A stretch of 64,000 bases of DNA, from the NCBI RefSeq assembly GCF_036997615.1, contig NZ_JAWLQA010000005.1. One strand, written 5' to 3'. The position numbers were made by a program, and so were the translations under genes. This document shows, in pieces, positions 46,251-55,282 of this stretch (position 1 is its first letter; every line of letters starts with the position of its first letter). The DNA comes from Brachyspira sp949287565. GTDB taxonomy: Bacteria > Spirochaetota > Brachyspiria > Brachyspirales > Brachyspiraceae. Under the pieces are notes generated by a model, which saw nothing but the letters and a program-made list of their open reading frames with translations, was not told the DNA's origin and made no database searches.

Positions 46251-46430
46251 TTGACAAATAATGATTTTATATGCAAATGTAAAGAACTTTCTATTGAAGA
46301 AATAAAATATTTAGAAAAAGAACATGGTATAAAAACATTAAAAGAACTTGTAAAACGTACCAAAGCAGGGACTGAATGCGAAGGATGCCGAAATAAATTG
46401 AAAGAAATGTTTAAATTCAATTTAAAATAA
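46251..46430 (+). CDS. Small [2Fe-2S] BFD-like protein 2 (TTG start)
   Basis: 59 residues from TTG 46251, with GAGGAT ahead. Sequence MTNNDFICKCKELSIEEI...VKRTKAGTECEGCRNKLKEM repeats the Cys-x-Cys...Cys-x2-Cys plan of its neighbour; both share 'TKAG-x2-C-x2-C'. It is too short for most ORF cut-offs and easily missed. Presumably arose by tandem duplication and is co-transcribed with protein 1; the terminator at 46451 closes the unit. Confidence 0.75.
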   Translation: MTNNDFICKCKELSIEEIKYLEKEHGIKTLKELVKRTKAGTECEGCRNKLKEMFKFNLK

Positions 46431-46450
46431 TGTTATTAACATATAAAAAT

Positions 46451-46485
46451 AAAAAAGGAGGGTATTAAAAAATACTCTCCTTTTT
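46451..46485. terminator. Bidirectional terminator
   Basis: AAAAAAGGAGGGTATT (46451-46466) pairs with AATACTCTCCTTTTT; A-run before and T-run after. It separates the BFD pair (+) from the transketolase genes (-). Confidence 0.85.
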
Positions 46486-46511
46486 ATTTTTTATTATAAT
46501 TAAATCATTAA

Positions 46512-47429
46512 TTATTTAAAAGTATCATAAATAGCCTTTGCATTAAGACCATATTTATTAATAAGCTCTTCAACTGTTCCTGATTCACCGAAAGTATCTT
46601 TTATACCTACTCTTATAAGTTTAGCAGGATATTCATCGGTTAAAACTTCAGATATAGCAGAACCAAGTCCGCCTATTATAGAATGCTCTTCAACACTAAT
46701 AAGTTTTTTATGTTTCTTAGCCATTTCAACAACAATTTCTCTGTCTATAGGCTTTATAGTATGAACATCAACAACAGTTACAGATATTCCGTCTTTTTCA
46801 GCCATTTGAGCAGCCTCTAAAGCCTCTGATACCACTATTCCGCAAGCAAATATACATACATCTTTACCTTCTCTAAGTACATTAGCTTTTCCTATTTTGA
46901 AAGGTGTATCCTCTTTTGTTATTATATTAGTAGCAGGTCTAGCCATTCTTAAATAGCATGGTCCGTCATATTCAGCAGCAGCAAATACAGCTTTTTCAGC
47001 CTCAACAGCATCGCAAGGTACAATCACTGTCATATTTGGTATAGAACGCATTAAAGATATATCTTCAATACTTTGATGACTAGCACCGTCTTCACCAACT
47101 GATATACCGGAATGAGTAACTGCAACTTTAACATTTAATTTAGGATAGCAAATAGAGTTTCTAATAATTTCAAAAGCTCTTCCTGCACCGAACATAGCAA
47201 AAGTAGAAGCAAAAGGTATTTTTCCTTCAATAGCAAGTCCTGCAGCTGCTCCCATCATATTCTGTTCAGCTATTCCCATATTGAAAAATCTATCAGGGAA
47301 AGCAGATTTAAAAAGTTTTGTCATAGTAGAGCCGGATAAATCAGCATCTAAAACTACAACATTTTTATTTATTTCTCCAAGGCGTTTCAAAGCCTCACCA
47401 TAAGCATTTCTTATTGCCTTTTTTTCCAT
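46512..47429 (-). CDS. Transketolase, C-terminal subunit
   Basis: 305 residues with the pyrimidine-binding and C-terminal transketolase domains: VVLDADLSGST, FNMGIAEQNMMGAAAGLA (with the ThDP-activating Glu), VAVTHSGISVGEDGASHQ and the distal VVDVHTIKPID, SVEEHSIIGGLG. It needs the N-terminal subunit encoded 39 bp upstream; together they equal one transketolase, moving two-carbon units in the pentose phosphate pathway. Split transketolases are common in anaerobes. AAGGAA precedes the start. Confidence 0.93.
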   Translation of the reverse strand: MEKKAIRNAYGEALKRLGEINKNVVVLDADLSGSTMTKLFKSAFPDRFFNMGIAEQNMMGAAAGLAIEGKIPFASTFAMFGAGRAFEIIRNSICYPKLNVKVAVTHSGISVGEDGASHQSIEDISLMRSIPNMTVIVPCDAVEAEKAVFAAAEYDGPCYLRMARPATNIITKEDTPFKIGKANVLREGKDVCIFACGIVVSEALEAAQMAEKDGISVTVVDVHTIKPIDREIVVEMAKKHKKLISVEEHSIIGGLGSAISEVLTDEYPAKLIRVGIKDTFGESGTVEELINKYGLNAKAIYDTFK

Positions 47430-47468
47430 AGTAATTATTCCTTAATATTTTATACTTAAAAATTTTCA

Positions 47469-48266
47469 TTAATCAAGTTTATTCAACTCTTCCATAGCCT
47501 TTTCGTATTCTTCTTTATTAGGAGCTTTTCCATGCCAGCCTACATTATTTTCCATAAATGATACTCCCTTGCCTTTAACTGTTTGGGCAATTACACATTT
47601 AGGCTTTCCTGATACTTTTTTATTAAATACTTCTTCAAGTTCTTTTTCATTATGTCCATCAACGACAAATGTTTCAAAACCAAATGCTTTCATCTTAGCT
47701 TCTAAATCACCTAAACTCATAACTTCATCATTCTTACCATCTATCTGCAATCCGTTATGGTCTATAATAAGAGTATAATTATCAAGCTTATAATTAGCAG
47801 CAGCCATAGCAGATTCCCAGAAAGTACCTTCCTGAGCCTCTCCGTCTCCGGCTACAACGAATACTCTAGCATCTTTTTTATCTAATTTATATCCTAAAGC
47901 AGCACCTAAAGCTATACAAACACCTTGTCCTAAAGAACCTGTAGAAGCCTCGATACATTCTAAATTCTTTTTGGAAGGGTGTCCTTGAAGTCTTGAACCT
48001 AACTTTCTAAAAGTTAAAAGCTCATCTGTTGGGAAAAATCCTCTATGTGCTAATGTAGAATAAAGAACTGCAGAAGCATGTCCTTTAGACATAATAAATA
48101 TATCCCTGCCGTCCATTTTTGGGTTTTTAGGATCAATATTCATAATCTTAAAATATAAAGTATGCATTATTTCTACCAATGATAAAGAACCGCCTATATG
48201 TCCTGAATTGGCATTATAAACCATACTTACTATATCTTTTCTTATTTGAGTATTTAACGAAGACAT
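47469..48266 (-). CDS. Transketolase, N-terminal subunit
   Basis: 265 residues with the ThDP diphosphate-binding domain: NSGHIGGSLSLVEIMHTLYF, SKGHASAVLYSTLAHRG, EASTGSLGQGVCIALGAALG and the GDGEAQEGTFWESAMAAANY...DHNGLQIDG Mg/ThDP motif. First gene of the pair; AAGGAA ahead. The GIY-YIG gene upstream on the same strand is 74 bp away. Confidence 0.93.
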   Translation of the reverse strand: MSSLNTQIRKDIVSMVYNANSGHIGGSLSLVEIMHTLYFKIMNIDPKNPKMDGRDIFIMSKGHASAVLYSTLAHRGFFPTDELLTFRKLGSRLQGHPSKKNLECIEASTGSLGQGVCIALGAALGYKLDKKDARVFVVAGDGEAQEGTFWESAMAAANYKLDNYTLIIDHNGLQIDGKNDEVMSLGDLEAKMKAFGFETFVVDGHNEKELEEVFNKKVSGKPKCVIAQTVKGKGVSFMENNVGWHGKAPNKEEYEKAMEELNKLD

Positions 48267-48340
48267 AATAATTCCTTATATAGTTTTTTGTTTAATGATA
48301 CAATACAAAAATATAATTGTCAAATAATATAGTTTGATAA

Positions 48341-48742
48341 CTATTCTTTATGAAATGTATTATTTATATTTTCTATATCTTTTTTGCTGATGCTTCTAAT
48401 ACTTATACTGCTGTTAAAATCTTTCTTTTTATTTTTCATTTCTTTTATATAATAACTTTTAAGGAGTCTGTTATTTTCTATAAACATAGTTTTTACTTTT
48501 TTATCCATACTCTTTATATAATGCTCTACACTCAAAGCAATATTAACATTATCCACTTTCCAAGCCGAAAGATATTTTAATGGTTTACGGAATTTTGTAT
48601 AATTAGCTCCCCTACCCTTTGCATGCTTATTAAATCTATTTACAAGATCATTAGTAATGCCTGTATAATATGAATTATTTTCACAGAGTATTATATAAAC
48701 ATAATAAAAATTTTCTTTATTTTCTTCTTTATTATCTTCCAT
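48341..48742 (-). CDS. GIY-YIG nuclease domain protein (UPF0213/YhbQ-like)
   Basis: 133 residues. YYVYIILCENNSYYTGITND is the GIY-YIG core, followed by RFNKHAKGRGANYTKFRKPLKYLSAW, typical of the YhbQ/UPF0213 stand-alone family thought to act on DNA. The last ~40 residues (KKKDFNSSISIRSISK) are not conserved. It overlaps the end of the SpsF-like gene by 11 bp, so they are probably co-translated. Confidence 0.82.
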   Translation of the reverse strand: MEDNKEENKENFYYVYIILCENNSYYTGITNDLVNRFNKHAKGRGANYTKFRKPLKYLSAWKVDNVNIALSVEHYIKSMDKKVKTMFIENNRLLKSYYIKEMKNKKKDFNSSISIRSISKKDIENINNTFHKE

Positions 48743-49412
48743 TTCTTATATCGCTTATTATAGTATCAACATCAACATATATATTATTATTATATTTTTC
48801 AAAAATCTTGCATACATTATTATAATCTTCAATAGTATCAACAGTAGTTCTAAGTTCAGGCATAGCAAATTCTTCATCTACTTTAGGATTTTCTATTTTG
48901 AATTTATCAGGATTTCTATAATGATACTGTGTAATATGCTCATGCTCAAAACTATCTTTTGAATTATCATCGGCAATTTTTAAAGCCTCATAATTTATCA
49001 CTTCCACACCGCTGCCATAAGGAAGTAAATCATAATGGCTAAGATCAGCATTTTTTTCTATATGATAATCTATAATCATATCCAATGCCTTAACACTCAC
49101 CAAAGGATTATCACCTGTAGCACGCACAACTATATCAGCATTAAACTCTTCAGCGGCTTTTCTATATCTGTTAAGCACATCTTCTTCGCTTCCAACAAAA
49201 TAACTGCATTTCAATTCATCAAATATATTTTTAAAAGCCTCATAAGATTTTTCTTCAGTAGCCACCACTACATCATTAGCCCTTTTAGAACTTTTTAATC
49301 TTTTAATAATAAGTTCAAGCATACTATCGCAATTAGCCATAGGTTTTAATGCCTTTTGCGGAAGTCTTGTAGAACCCAATCTTGAAGCAAGTATAATAAC
49401 TATCTTTTTCAT
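48732..49412 (-). CDS. SpsF-like nucleotidylyltransferase (CMP-sugar type)
   Basis: 226 residues. IILASRLGSTRLPQKALKPM is the nucleotide-binding start of the acylneuraminate cytidylyltransferase/SpsF/KdsB superfamily; VVRATGDNPLVS is the second motif with its metal-binding Asp. SpsF-like enzymes activate sugars for surface polysaccharides. Sugar not predictable. kdsA, the KDO-8-P synthase gene, is the next gene upstream, so an envelope-sugar role is reasonable. AGGAA precedes the start. Confidence 0.78.
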   Translation of the reverse strand: MKKIVIILASRLGSTRLPQKALKPMANCDSMLELIIKRLKSSKRANDVVVATEEKSYEAFKNIFDELKCSYFVGSEEDVLNRYRKAAEEFNADIVVRATGDNPLVSVKALDMIIDYHIEKNADLSHYDLLPYGSGVEVINYEALKIADDNSKDSFEHEHITQYHYRNPDKFKIENPKVDEEFAMPELRTTVDTIEDYNNVCKIFEKYNNNIYVDVDTIISDIRNGR

Positions 49413-49812
49413 ATTTGAAATTCCTATTTTAAATTACTAATTTTATTAAATATAACTCTATTAATTTATACATAAACTATTATATTTTGTCAAAAATAAA
49501 TTTATATTTTTGCTTTTATATCGGTGGCTTTGCTGCGAAGCACACAGTCGTGCCCCCCACTTCTTTTGTTGCCCCAGGCGAAGCCCGACTCGCTGTGCGT
49601 GCCTTTAGCAGGCGAGAAGCAGGCACAGCCCGCCTTCTGTGAAAGGCTATATTTTATATTAAATTTCATCATTTATATTATATATAAAATCAAATTATAT
49701 GATTCAATACTAATTTCATACTTGAAGTTTTACATTATGAATGCTTACAAAGTAATACAGCTGTTTGCTTCATATGGTAACATTTATAATACTGATTATT
49801 TCAATATTTTAA
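49413..49812. other. 400-bp gap, mostly A/T-rich, containing one GC-rich island
   Basis: No supported gene. The only notable feature is the island at 49521-49650. The remainder is simple A/T-rich DNA with no promoter I would defend. Confidence 0.6.
49521..49650. repeat. GC-rich island with nested short hairpins and the micro-insert motif
   Basis: Sharply GC-rich against its surroundings. It contains GCAC-ACAGTC-GTGC, CTGCGAAGCA, GGCGAAGCC and AGGC...GCCT pairs. At 49622-49641, read on the minus strand, is CACAGAAGGCGGGCTGTGCC, matching the inserts in nuclease genes 4 and 5 (GAAGGYGGGCWGTG). The open frame across it has no coding character. Confidence 0.65.
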
Positions 49813-50628
49813 TTACAAACTCTTAACTAAATCATTGATCTTTATAACCTGAGTCCACAATTCCTCAACCTTATTCAAATCAAATATAGTGCCTGAATCT
49901 GAAGGGCTTTTATCAGGATTAGGATGCACCTCCATAAATACAGCATCTATTCCCAAAGCAACAGCCGATTTCAATATAGCAGGTATAAACTCTCTAGCTC
50001 CTCCTGATTGTCCATTATTAGCAGAAGGCATTTGAAGTGAATGAGTGGCATCATACATAACAGGTGCATAATTTTTCATTATCTCCAAATTCTTCATGTC
50101 TACAACTAAATTACCATATCCAAACATAGTACCTCTTTCGCATAAAAAGAGTCTGTTCTCATTTATAGCATCAGTACATTTATCAGCTATATATTTACAA
50201 TCATAACCGCTTATGAATTGTCCTTTCTTAACATTAACTGCCTTTCCTGTTTCGCATGCCGCTCTTAGCATATCAGTTTGTCTGCATAAAAAAGCTGGTA
50301 TCTGTAAGAAGTCAACATATTTAGCAGCTTCTTCCGCATCTGTAGGCACATGTATATCTGTTAAAGTAAGAAAATTAAATTCTTTACCAACATTCTGAAG
50401 TATTTGAAGTCCCTCTTTCATTCCAAGTCCTCTAAAAGATGAAAGAGATGTTCTGTTTGCTTTATCAAAACTTCCTTTGAAAATTAATTGTATATTTAAT
50501 TTATCCTTTATCTCTTTTAATTTTTTTGCTATAGTCATTGTCATTTCTTCGCTTTCTATAACACAAGGACCAGCAACAAATATTAAATCTTTATTTTTAT
50601 TAGTAATTCCTTTATAATCAAAAATCAT
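49813..50628 (-). CDS. kdsA: KDO-8-phosphate synthase (3-deoxy-7-phosphoheptulonate type I family)
   Basis: 271 residues from ATG 50628, with AAAGGAT ahead; the frame is open further up, but the added 39 residues are low quality. Condenses phosphoenolpyruvate with arabinose-5-phosphate to make KDO-8-phosphate for outer-membrane glycolipid. Motifs: VAGPCVIESEEM, FKGSFDKANRTSLSSFRG, LTDIHVPTDAEEAA, QIPAFLCRQTDML, KKGQFISGYDCKYIADK, YDATHSLQMPSANNGQSGG and FMEVHPNPDKSPSDS. DAHP synthase is unlikely given the KdsA-type motifs. Brachyspira carries lipooligosaccharide, consistent with this gene. Confidence 0.93.
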   Translation of the reverse strand: MIFDYKGITNKNKDLIFVAGPCVIESEEMTMTIAKKLKEIKDKLNIQLIFKGSFDKANRTSLSSFRGLGMKEGLQILQNVGKEFNFLTLTDIHVPTDAEEAAKYVDFLQIPAFLCRQTDMLRAACETGKAVNVKKGQFISGYDCKYIADKCTDAINENRLFLCERGTMFGYGNLVVDMKNLEIMKNYAPVMYDATHSLQMPSANNGQSGGAREFIPAILKSAVALGIDAVFMEVHPNPDKSPSDSGTIFDLNKVEELWTQVIKINDLVKSL

Positions 50629-50865
50629 ATTATATCCTTTAAAAATATAAAAATTATGTTTATATGATACAATATTAAAACTTAAAGTCAATGTACTAGC
50701 TAGTATTATACAATGGTATATACCTAAACAACTATATTCTGTCAATTTTTGATTATTTTTGAATTAATTATAATCTATAAATAATATAAAATATTAAGAC
50801 ATAGCAGTAAAATATGTTTTAAATGTGATGTGAAACTACATATTTATACAATAATAAGTAATCAG

Positions 50866-50946
50866 CCGCACGTATAGTTGGCTATCCATAATAATTTGCA
50901 ATACCGTGCGGGTTGCCTCCGCGAAGCGTACCCAATGGGTATAGGC
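50866..50946. repeat. GC-rich hairpin island
   Basis: Arms CCGCACG (50866-50872) / CGTGCGG (50905-50911). A second hairpin has outer GCCT (50915-50918) / AGGC (50943-50946), inner TACCC (50929-50933) / GGGTA (50937-50941), and contains CCGCGAAGCG, cf. CTGCGAAGCA in the island at 49521. Confidence 0.6.
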
Positions 50947-51022
50947 TAGTAGTTGACAAACTTAAAAATTTTAACTATATTCACAAATAATAAAAAATAA
51001 ATCAAATATCAAAAATAGTGTA

Positions 51023-51051
51023 TTTACTTAATTCTAAAAATAGTATATAAT
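51023..51051 (+). promoter_or_regulatory. Promoter of the GNAT gene pair
   Basis: TTTACT (51023-51028), 17 bp, TATAAT (51046-51051). Confidence 0.6.
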
Positions 51052-51081
51052 CGGACTAAATCTAATATTGGAGTTTTTATT

Positions 51082-51645
51082 ATGATTAAATTGATTGAAA
51101 TGAAAGAAAATTTAGAAAACAGAGATTTTTATAAGCAATTATATGATGATGCTTTTCCTCCTGAAGAAAGATGGAATTTTGATATGACTTTAGAAAATAA
51201 GGATAATCATAATTATAAATTTTATGCTATATTAGATGATGATGTTCCTATAGGCTTAACTATGCTCTGGGATTTAGACGATTTCAATTATGGTGAATAT
51301 TTGGCAATAGATAAAAATTTAAGGGGAAAAAAATACGGTTCTGAAGTACTTACTAAAATACTAGAAATATTGAGCAATAAATTAATAGTTATAGAAGTAG
51401 AACCTTATGATTTAAATGAAATCGCACAAAAACGCATAGAATGGTATAAAAGATTCGGACTAATACTCGCAGATCATGAATATGATATGCCTTGTATAAA
51501 TGAAAATCAGGAAATATCAACTATGAAAATGAAAATAATGACAAGCAGAAAGATACAGGATAAAGAAGAGCATGACAATATCACAAAAATAATATATAAT
51601 AAAGTATACAAGCCTAGACTAGATGAAATAGATAAATGGAAATAG
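51082..51645 (+). CDS. GNAT acetyltransferase 1
   Basis: 187 residues with a GNAT fold. YLAIDKNLRGKKYGSEVLTKILE is the acetyl-CoA-binding segment (R/Q-x2-G-x-G/A form: RGKKYGS), followed by IVIEVEPYDL and EWYKRFGL, the usual strand before the C-terminal helix. Substrate unknown. TTGGAG precedes the start. The 3' end overlaps GNAT 2 by 10 bp. Confidence 0.8.
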   Translation: MIKLIEMKENLENRDFYKQLYDDAFPPEERWNFDMTLENKDNHNYKFYAILDDDVPIGLTMLWDLDDFNYGEYLAIDKNLRGKKYGSEVLTKILEILSNKLIVIEVEPYDLNEIAQKRIEWYKRFGLILADHEYDMPCINENQEISTMKMKIMTSRKIQDKEEHDNITKIIYNKVYKPRLDEIDKWK

Positions 51646-52160
51646 AATTAATAGAAAGTATTGATTCTTCAAACTATAATGAAGAAATTATAAAAGACTC
51701 TTTTAATATCCGAGAAAATTGGAGCTTAAAAGAGTCTTTAAATAATAATAAGAAAATCAAAAAAAATCTTTACGACATTAAAAAAGATAATATTCATATA
51801 GGAGTTTGCTTATCTTGGCTTCTTGAAGAATTTTTGTATATAGAATATTTCGCCATAGAAAGAAAATACAGATCTATGGGTTATGGTTCTGCTGCATTTA
51901 AAAAATTAATGAAAATGCATGATAATATAATATTAGAAGTTGTTCCTGAAGATACTAATGATTTAGCATATAGGAGAGTAAATTGGTATAGATCTTTAGG
52001 GTTCTATTTATATAATGATACATATCCATATCCTTATTTTCTTGATAATGGGGAAGTTACATTTATAGATTTCAGATTAATGTCATCGAATGAACTTACA
52101 AGCTATGAATACAAAAAAATAGTTAATCTTCTTCATAAGAATATATATAATTTATATTGA
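51636..52160 (+). CDS. GNAT acetyltransferase 2
   Basis: 174 residues, a divergent tandem duplicate of GNAT 1 with the same layout: SWLLEEFLYIEYFAIERKYRSMGYGSAAFKKL (acetyl-CoA loop RSMGYGS), ILEVVPEDTNDLAYRRVNWYRSLGF and a DTYPYPYFLDNGE loop. Starts inside the end of GNAT 1 without a clear ribosome binding site, so translational coupling is likely. Substrate unknown. Confidence 0.8.
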   Translation: MEIELIESIDSSNYNEEIIKDSFNIRENWSLKESLNNNKKIKKNLYDIKKDNIHIGVCLSWLLEEFLYIEYFAIERKYRSMGYGSAAFKKLMKMHDNIILEVVPEDTNDLAYRRVNWYRSLGFYLYNDTYPYPYFLDNGEVTFIDFRLMSSNELTSYEYKKIVNLLHKNIYNLY

Positions 52161-52220
52161 TTTACTAAAATATTTATACTATCATATAAATATAATAATC
52201 AAATTTTGAGGTATTGAATT

Positions 52221-54596
52221 ATGAATGATAATAAATACTCGCAAAAAATAAAAGAATTAATGAAAGAAATGACTTTGGAAGAAAAAGTCTCTCTTTTAAG
52301 CGGTAAAGATTTCTGGTCAACAAAAGCAATAGACAGATTGAAAATAGACTCTGTATACTTAACAGACGGCCCTCATGGAGTGAGAAAACAAAGCACTGAA
52401 TCCGATGAATTAAGTTTGCAAAAGTCCGTTTCATCAACCTGCTTTCCTACCGCATGCTGCTCTGCCTGCTCATTTGATCCTAATATAATGTATGAAATGG
52501 GTGAAGCTATATCAAGAGAAGCAAAGGCAAATAAAGTAGCTGTTGTATTAGGGCCAGGAGTAAATATAAAACGTTCCCCTTTATGCGGAAGAAATTTTGA
52601 ATATTTTTCAGAAGACCCTTATCTTGCAGGAAAAATGGCTAGCGGCTGGATAAATGGTTTGGAAGATAATGGAATACAGTCAAGCCTCAAACATTTTGCC
52701 GCTAATAATCAGGAAACTTTAAGGCTTATAATAGACAGTGTAGTTGATGAAAGAGCTTTGAGAGAAATATATTTATATGCATTTGAAATAGCTGTGAAAG
52801 AAGCTAAACCTTCTACTGTTATGTGTGCTTATAATAGTATTAATGGAACATTCGCATCAGAAAATAAATACTTGCTTACAGATATACTTAGAGATGAATG
52901 GGGATTCGATGGTATTGTTGTTTCAGATTGGGGGGCTGTAAATGATAGAGTTGAAGCTTTAAAGGCTGGACTTGATTTACAAATGCCTTCAACTAATGGA
53001 GAAGATGATAAAAAAGTTTATAATGCCGTTAAAGAAACTATTATAGATGAAAAAATATTAGATAAAGTTGTAGAAAGACTTTTATATTTCTCTTTATATT
53101 CTATGGATAATATTTATGATAATGTCGATTATGATAAAGAAGAACATCATAATATAGCTAGAAAAATCGCTGAAAACTCTATAGTATTATTAAAAAACGA
53201 AGATAAAATACTTCCTGCAAAAAAAGAAAGTAAAATTGCTGTAATAGGAGAATTCGCTCAAAAGCCTAGATATCAAGGTAATGGAAGCTCTCTTATAAAT
53301 GCATACAAAATAGATACTGCAGAAGAATATTTCAAAGAAAATAATATAGAATTCAATTATGCCAAAGGATACGATTCAAATTCTCCAGATATAGATAATG
53401 CCTTAATAGAAGAAGCAGTAAATATATCAAAAGATAAAGATCTTGTAATAATATTTGCAGGACTTATAAACTCTTATGAATCAGAAGGATTTGACAGAAA
53501 ACATCTGAACTTGCCTGAAAATCATAATCATTTAATAGAAGAAGTTTCAAAAGTAAATAAAAATGTAGTTGTTGTACTTTCTATAGGTGCTCCTGTTTTA
53601 ATGCCTTGGATTGATAAAGTAAAAGGAGTGCTTAATTTATATTTGGCAGGAGAGGCAGCTGTAAGTGCCGCTTTCAATATAATATTTGGTATAGTGAATC
53701 CTAGCGGAAAATTGGCTGAAAGTTTCCCATTAAGTTTAGAGGATAATCCAAGCTATAAATATTTTCCTGGAGGCAATAAGGCTGTTGAATACAGAGAATC
53801 AATATTTGTAGGATATAGATATTATGATAAAGCACAAAAGAATGTTTTATTCCCATTCGGATTTGGTTTATCATATACAACTTTTGAATTCTCTAATTTG
53901 ATTGTTTCAGATGCCAACACTATTGCAGGACTTGATAATATACATGTGGTTTTCGATATAAAAAATACAGGAGATGTATTCGGATGCGAAGTTGCTCAAG
54001 TTTATATATCTGCTCCTGAAAACAATGTGTTTAAACCGCAAAAAGAATTAAAGTCTTTTATAAAAGTATTTCTAGAACCCGGTGAAACTAAAACAGTTAT
54101 ATTAAAATTAAATAAAAGAAGTTTCTCTTTCTATAATGCAGATACTAAACAATATGAAATAGAAAGCGGAGTCTATACAATATATATAGGAAATTCATCA
54201 AGAAATTTATTATTGAGTAAAACTATGGAAATAAACTCTATCAATTATTATCAAAAAAGAATTGATAATTATTTCAACTTTAAAGAGATAAATATTTCAG
54301 ACAATGAATTCCAACAGCTTTTAGGAAGAAAATTAAAGCCTATAAATGTAAAGGCATCTAAACCTTATCATCTTAATAATAATTTATCAGATTTGCTTGA
54401 TAATAATATAGCAAAAGAATTTTATAACAAACTTTTATCAGGACTTAATGATATGTTCAAAGATGATAAAACAGACACTAAGAAAATGTTTGAAAGTATG
54501 ATGCTTGAAACTCCTCTTCGTTCGCTTCACACTATGAGCGGAGGTATTATCACAAAAGAAGATGTAGAAAATTTAATAAATACTTTAAATAAATAA
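52221..54596 (+). CDS. Glycoside hydrolase family 3 beta-glucosidase
   Basis: 791 residues. Domain 1 (TIM barrel) has LTDGPHGVRKQ, GPGVNIKRSPLCGRNFEYFSEDP, SSLKHFAANNQE (157-166) and GFDGIVVSDWGAVNDRVEA with catalytic nucleophile Asp236. Domain 2 has ENSIVLLKNEDKILP. The C-terminal fibronectin-III-like domain (FEFSNLIVSDANTI, VFGCEVAQVYISAP) is complete. A further ~110 residues to the end are unusual. No signal peptide, so cytoplasmic; it would cleave beta-glucosides taken up by transport. GAGGT precedes the start. Confidence 0.93.
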   Translation: MNDNKYSQKIKELMKEMTLEEKVSLLSGKDFWSTKAIDRLKIDSVYLTDGPHGVRKQSTESDELSLQKSVSSTCFPTACCSACSFDPNIMYEMGEAISREAKANKVAVVLGPGVNIKRSPLCGRNFEYFSEDPYLAGKMASGWINGLEDNGIQSSLKHFAANNQETLRLIIDSVVDERALREIYLYAFEIAVKEAKPSTVMCAYNSINGTFASENKYLLTDILRDEWGFDGIVVSDWGAVNDRVEALKAGLDLQMPSTNGEDDKKVYNAVKETIIDEKILDKVVERLLYFSLYSMDNIYDNVDYDKEEHHNIARKIAENSIVLLKNEDKILPAKKESKIAVIGEFAQKPRYQGNGSSLINAYKIDTAEEYFKENNIEFNYAKGYDSNSPDIDNALIEEAVNISKDKDLVIIFAGLINSYESEGFDRKHLNLPENHNHLIEEVSKVNKNVVVVLSIGAPVLMPWIDKVKGVLNLYLAGEAAVSAAFNIIFGIVNPSGKLAESFPLSLEDNPSYKYFPGGNKAVEYRESIFVGYRYYDKAQKNVLFPFGFGLSYTTFEFSNLIVSDANTIAGLDNIHVVFDIKNTGDVFGCEVAQVYISAPENNVFKPQKELKSFIKVFLEPGETKTVILKLNKRSFSFYNADTKQYEIESGVYTIYIGNSSRNLLLSKTMEINSINYYQKRIDNYFNFKEINISDNEFQQLLGRKLKPINVKASKPYHLNNNLSDLLDNNIAKEFYNKLLSGLNDMFKDDKTDTKKMFESMMLETPLRSLHTMSGGIITKEDVENLINTLNK

Positions 54597-54610
54597 TTAA
54601 TTTAAAATTA

Positions 54611-54650
54611 AAAAAGCGGCAGATATTATTATTAATTCTGCCGCTTTTAT
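54611..54650. terminator. Strong bidirectional terminator
   Basis: GCGGCAGA (54616-54623) pairs with TCTGCCGC (54637-54644), with an A-run before and T-run after. It separates the GH3 gene (+) and the PepSY-like gene (-). Confidence 0.9.
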
Positions 54651-54678
54651 TTTTTATCTTTTATTTTTGCATTATTGA

Positions 54679-55107
54679 TTAATCATCAAATTGCTGTCCC
54701 ATTATTTGTCCGTTTCCAGAAACCATAACTTCCATCATATTATTTAATTTTAATTTATAATTTCCCCATTCTTTTTCTGCATCAATAATAGCAGCCTGAG
54801 GATATGCTTTTTTTACAGCTTGTAGCACAGCAGGAGGAAAAGCAGCATCTGGTATAGGAGCATATTCACTGTCTATATTCTGCCAATCTCCATTACCTAA
54901 AAAGTCTATAGATACACCATTAGATAAATTTACATCAAATTTACCGCCATCTCTTTCAACCTTCCAAATTTGAACACCAGGAAATACTCTGTTTATAAAA
55001 GCAGTAGCTTGCTGAGGTAATGCTGAAGGCGGAACTACCATATCAGCAAAAAGACTAGAAGCTGATAAAATAAATAATGATGCTAAAAAGATAGATAATT
55101 TTTTCAT
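54679..55107 (-). CDS. Exported PepSY-like (DUF2874) protein
   Basis: 142 residues. Signal peptide MKKLSIFLASLFILSASSLFA followed by two repeats of a PepSY-like/DUF2874 unit (ATAFINRVFPGVQIWKVERD...VSIDFLGNGDWQ; LQAVKKAYPQAAIIDAEKEW...MEVMVSGNGQIMGQ). Expected periplasmic; such domains often act as inhibitors or sensors, but no role is established here. AAGGAGAG precedes the start. Confidence 0.82.
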   Translation of the reverse strand: MKKLSIFLASLFILSASSLFADMVVPPSALPQQATAFINRVFPGVQIWKVERDGGKFDVNLSNGVSIDFLGNGDWQNIDSEYAPIPDAAFPPAVLQAVKKAYPQAAIIDAEKEWGNYKLKLNNMMEVMVSGNGQIMGQQFDD

Positions 55108-55282
55108 GATTTACTCTCCTTAATATTAAACTATATAGATCATCTTTACAATTATAAGTATAACATTTTATACATTCTTGTCAAGTTTTTTTACAATATT
55201 TTTACTGTTTTCTTACATTTTTATAATAATATGGGTAGAAGCTAACTCCTACCCACAACAAACAAACTTAAACTAACAAATA

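Larger units (their letters stand above)
50629..51081. other. 453-bp gap with a GC-rich island and the GNAT promoter
   Basis: No supported gene. It holds the divergent upstream regions of kdsA (-) and the GNAT pair (+), the island at 50866-50946 and the promoter at 51023. Confidence 0.6.

Noticed and set aside
49524..49826. Open reading frame of 100 codons across the GC-rich island
   Set aside because: It has no ribosome site, its first third is the hairpin island and the remainder is A/T-rich spacer; amino-acid composition is not protein-like.
50866..50946. Possible tRNA
   Set aside because: GC-rich with stems, but no acceptor stem, CCA end or T-loop GTTCRA consensus.
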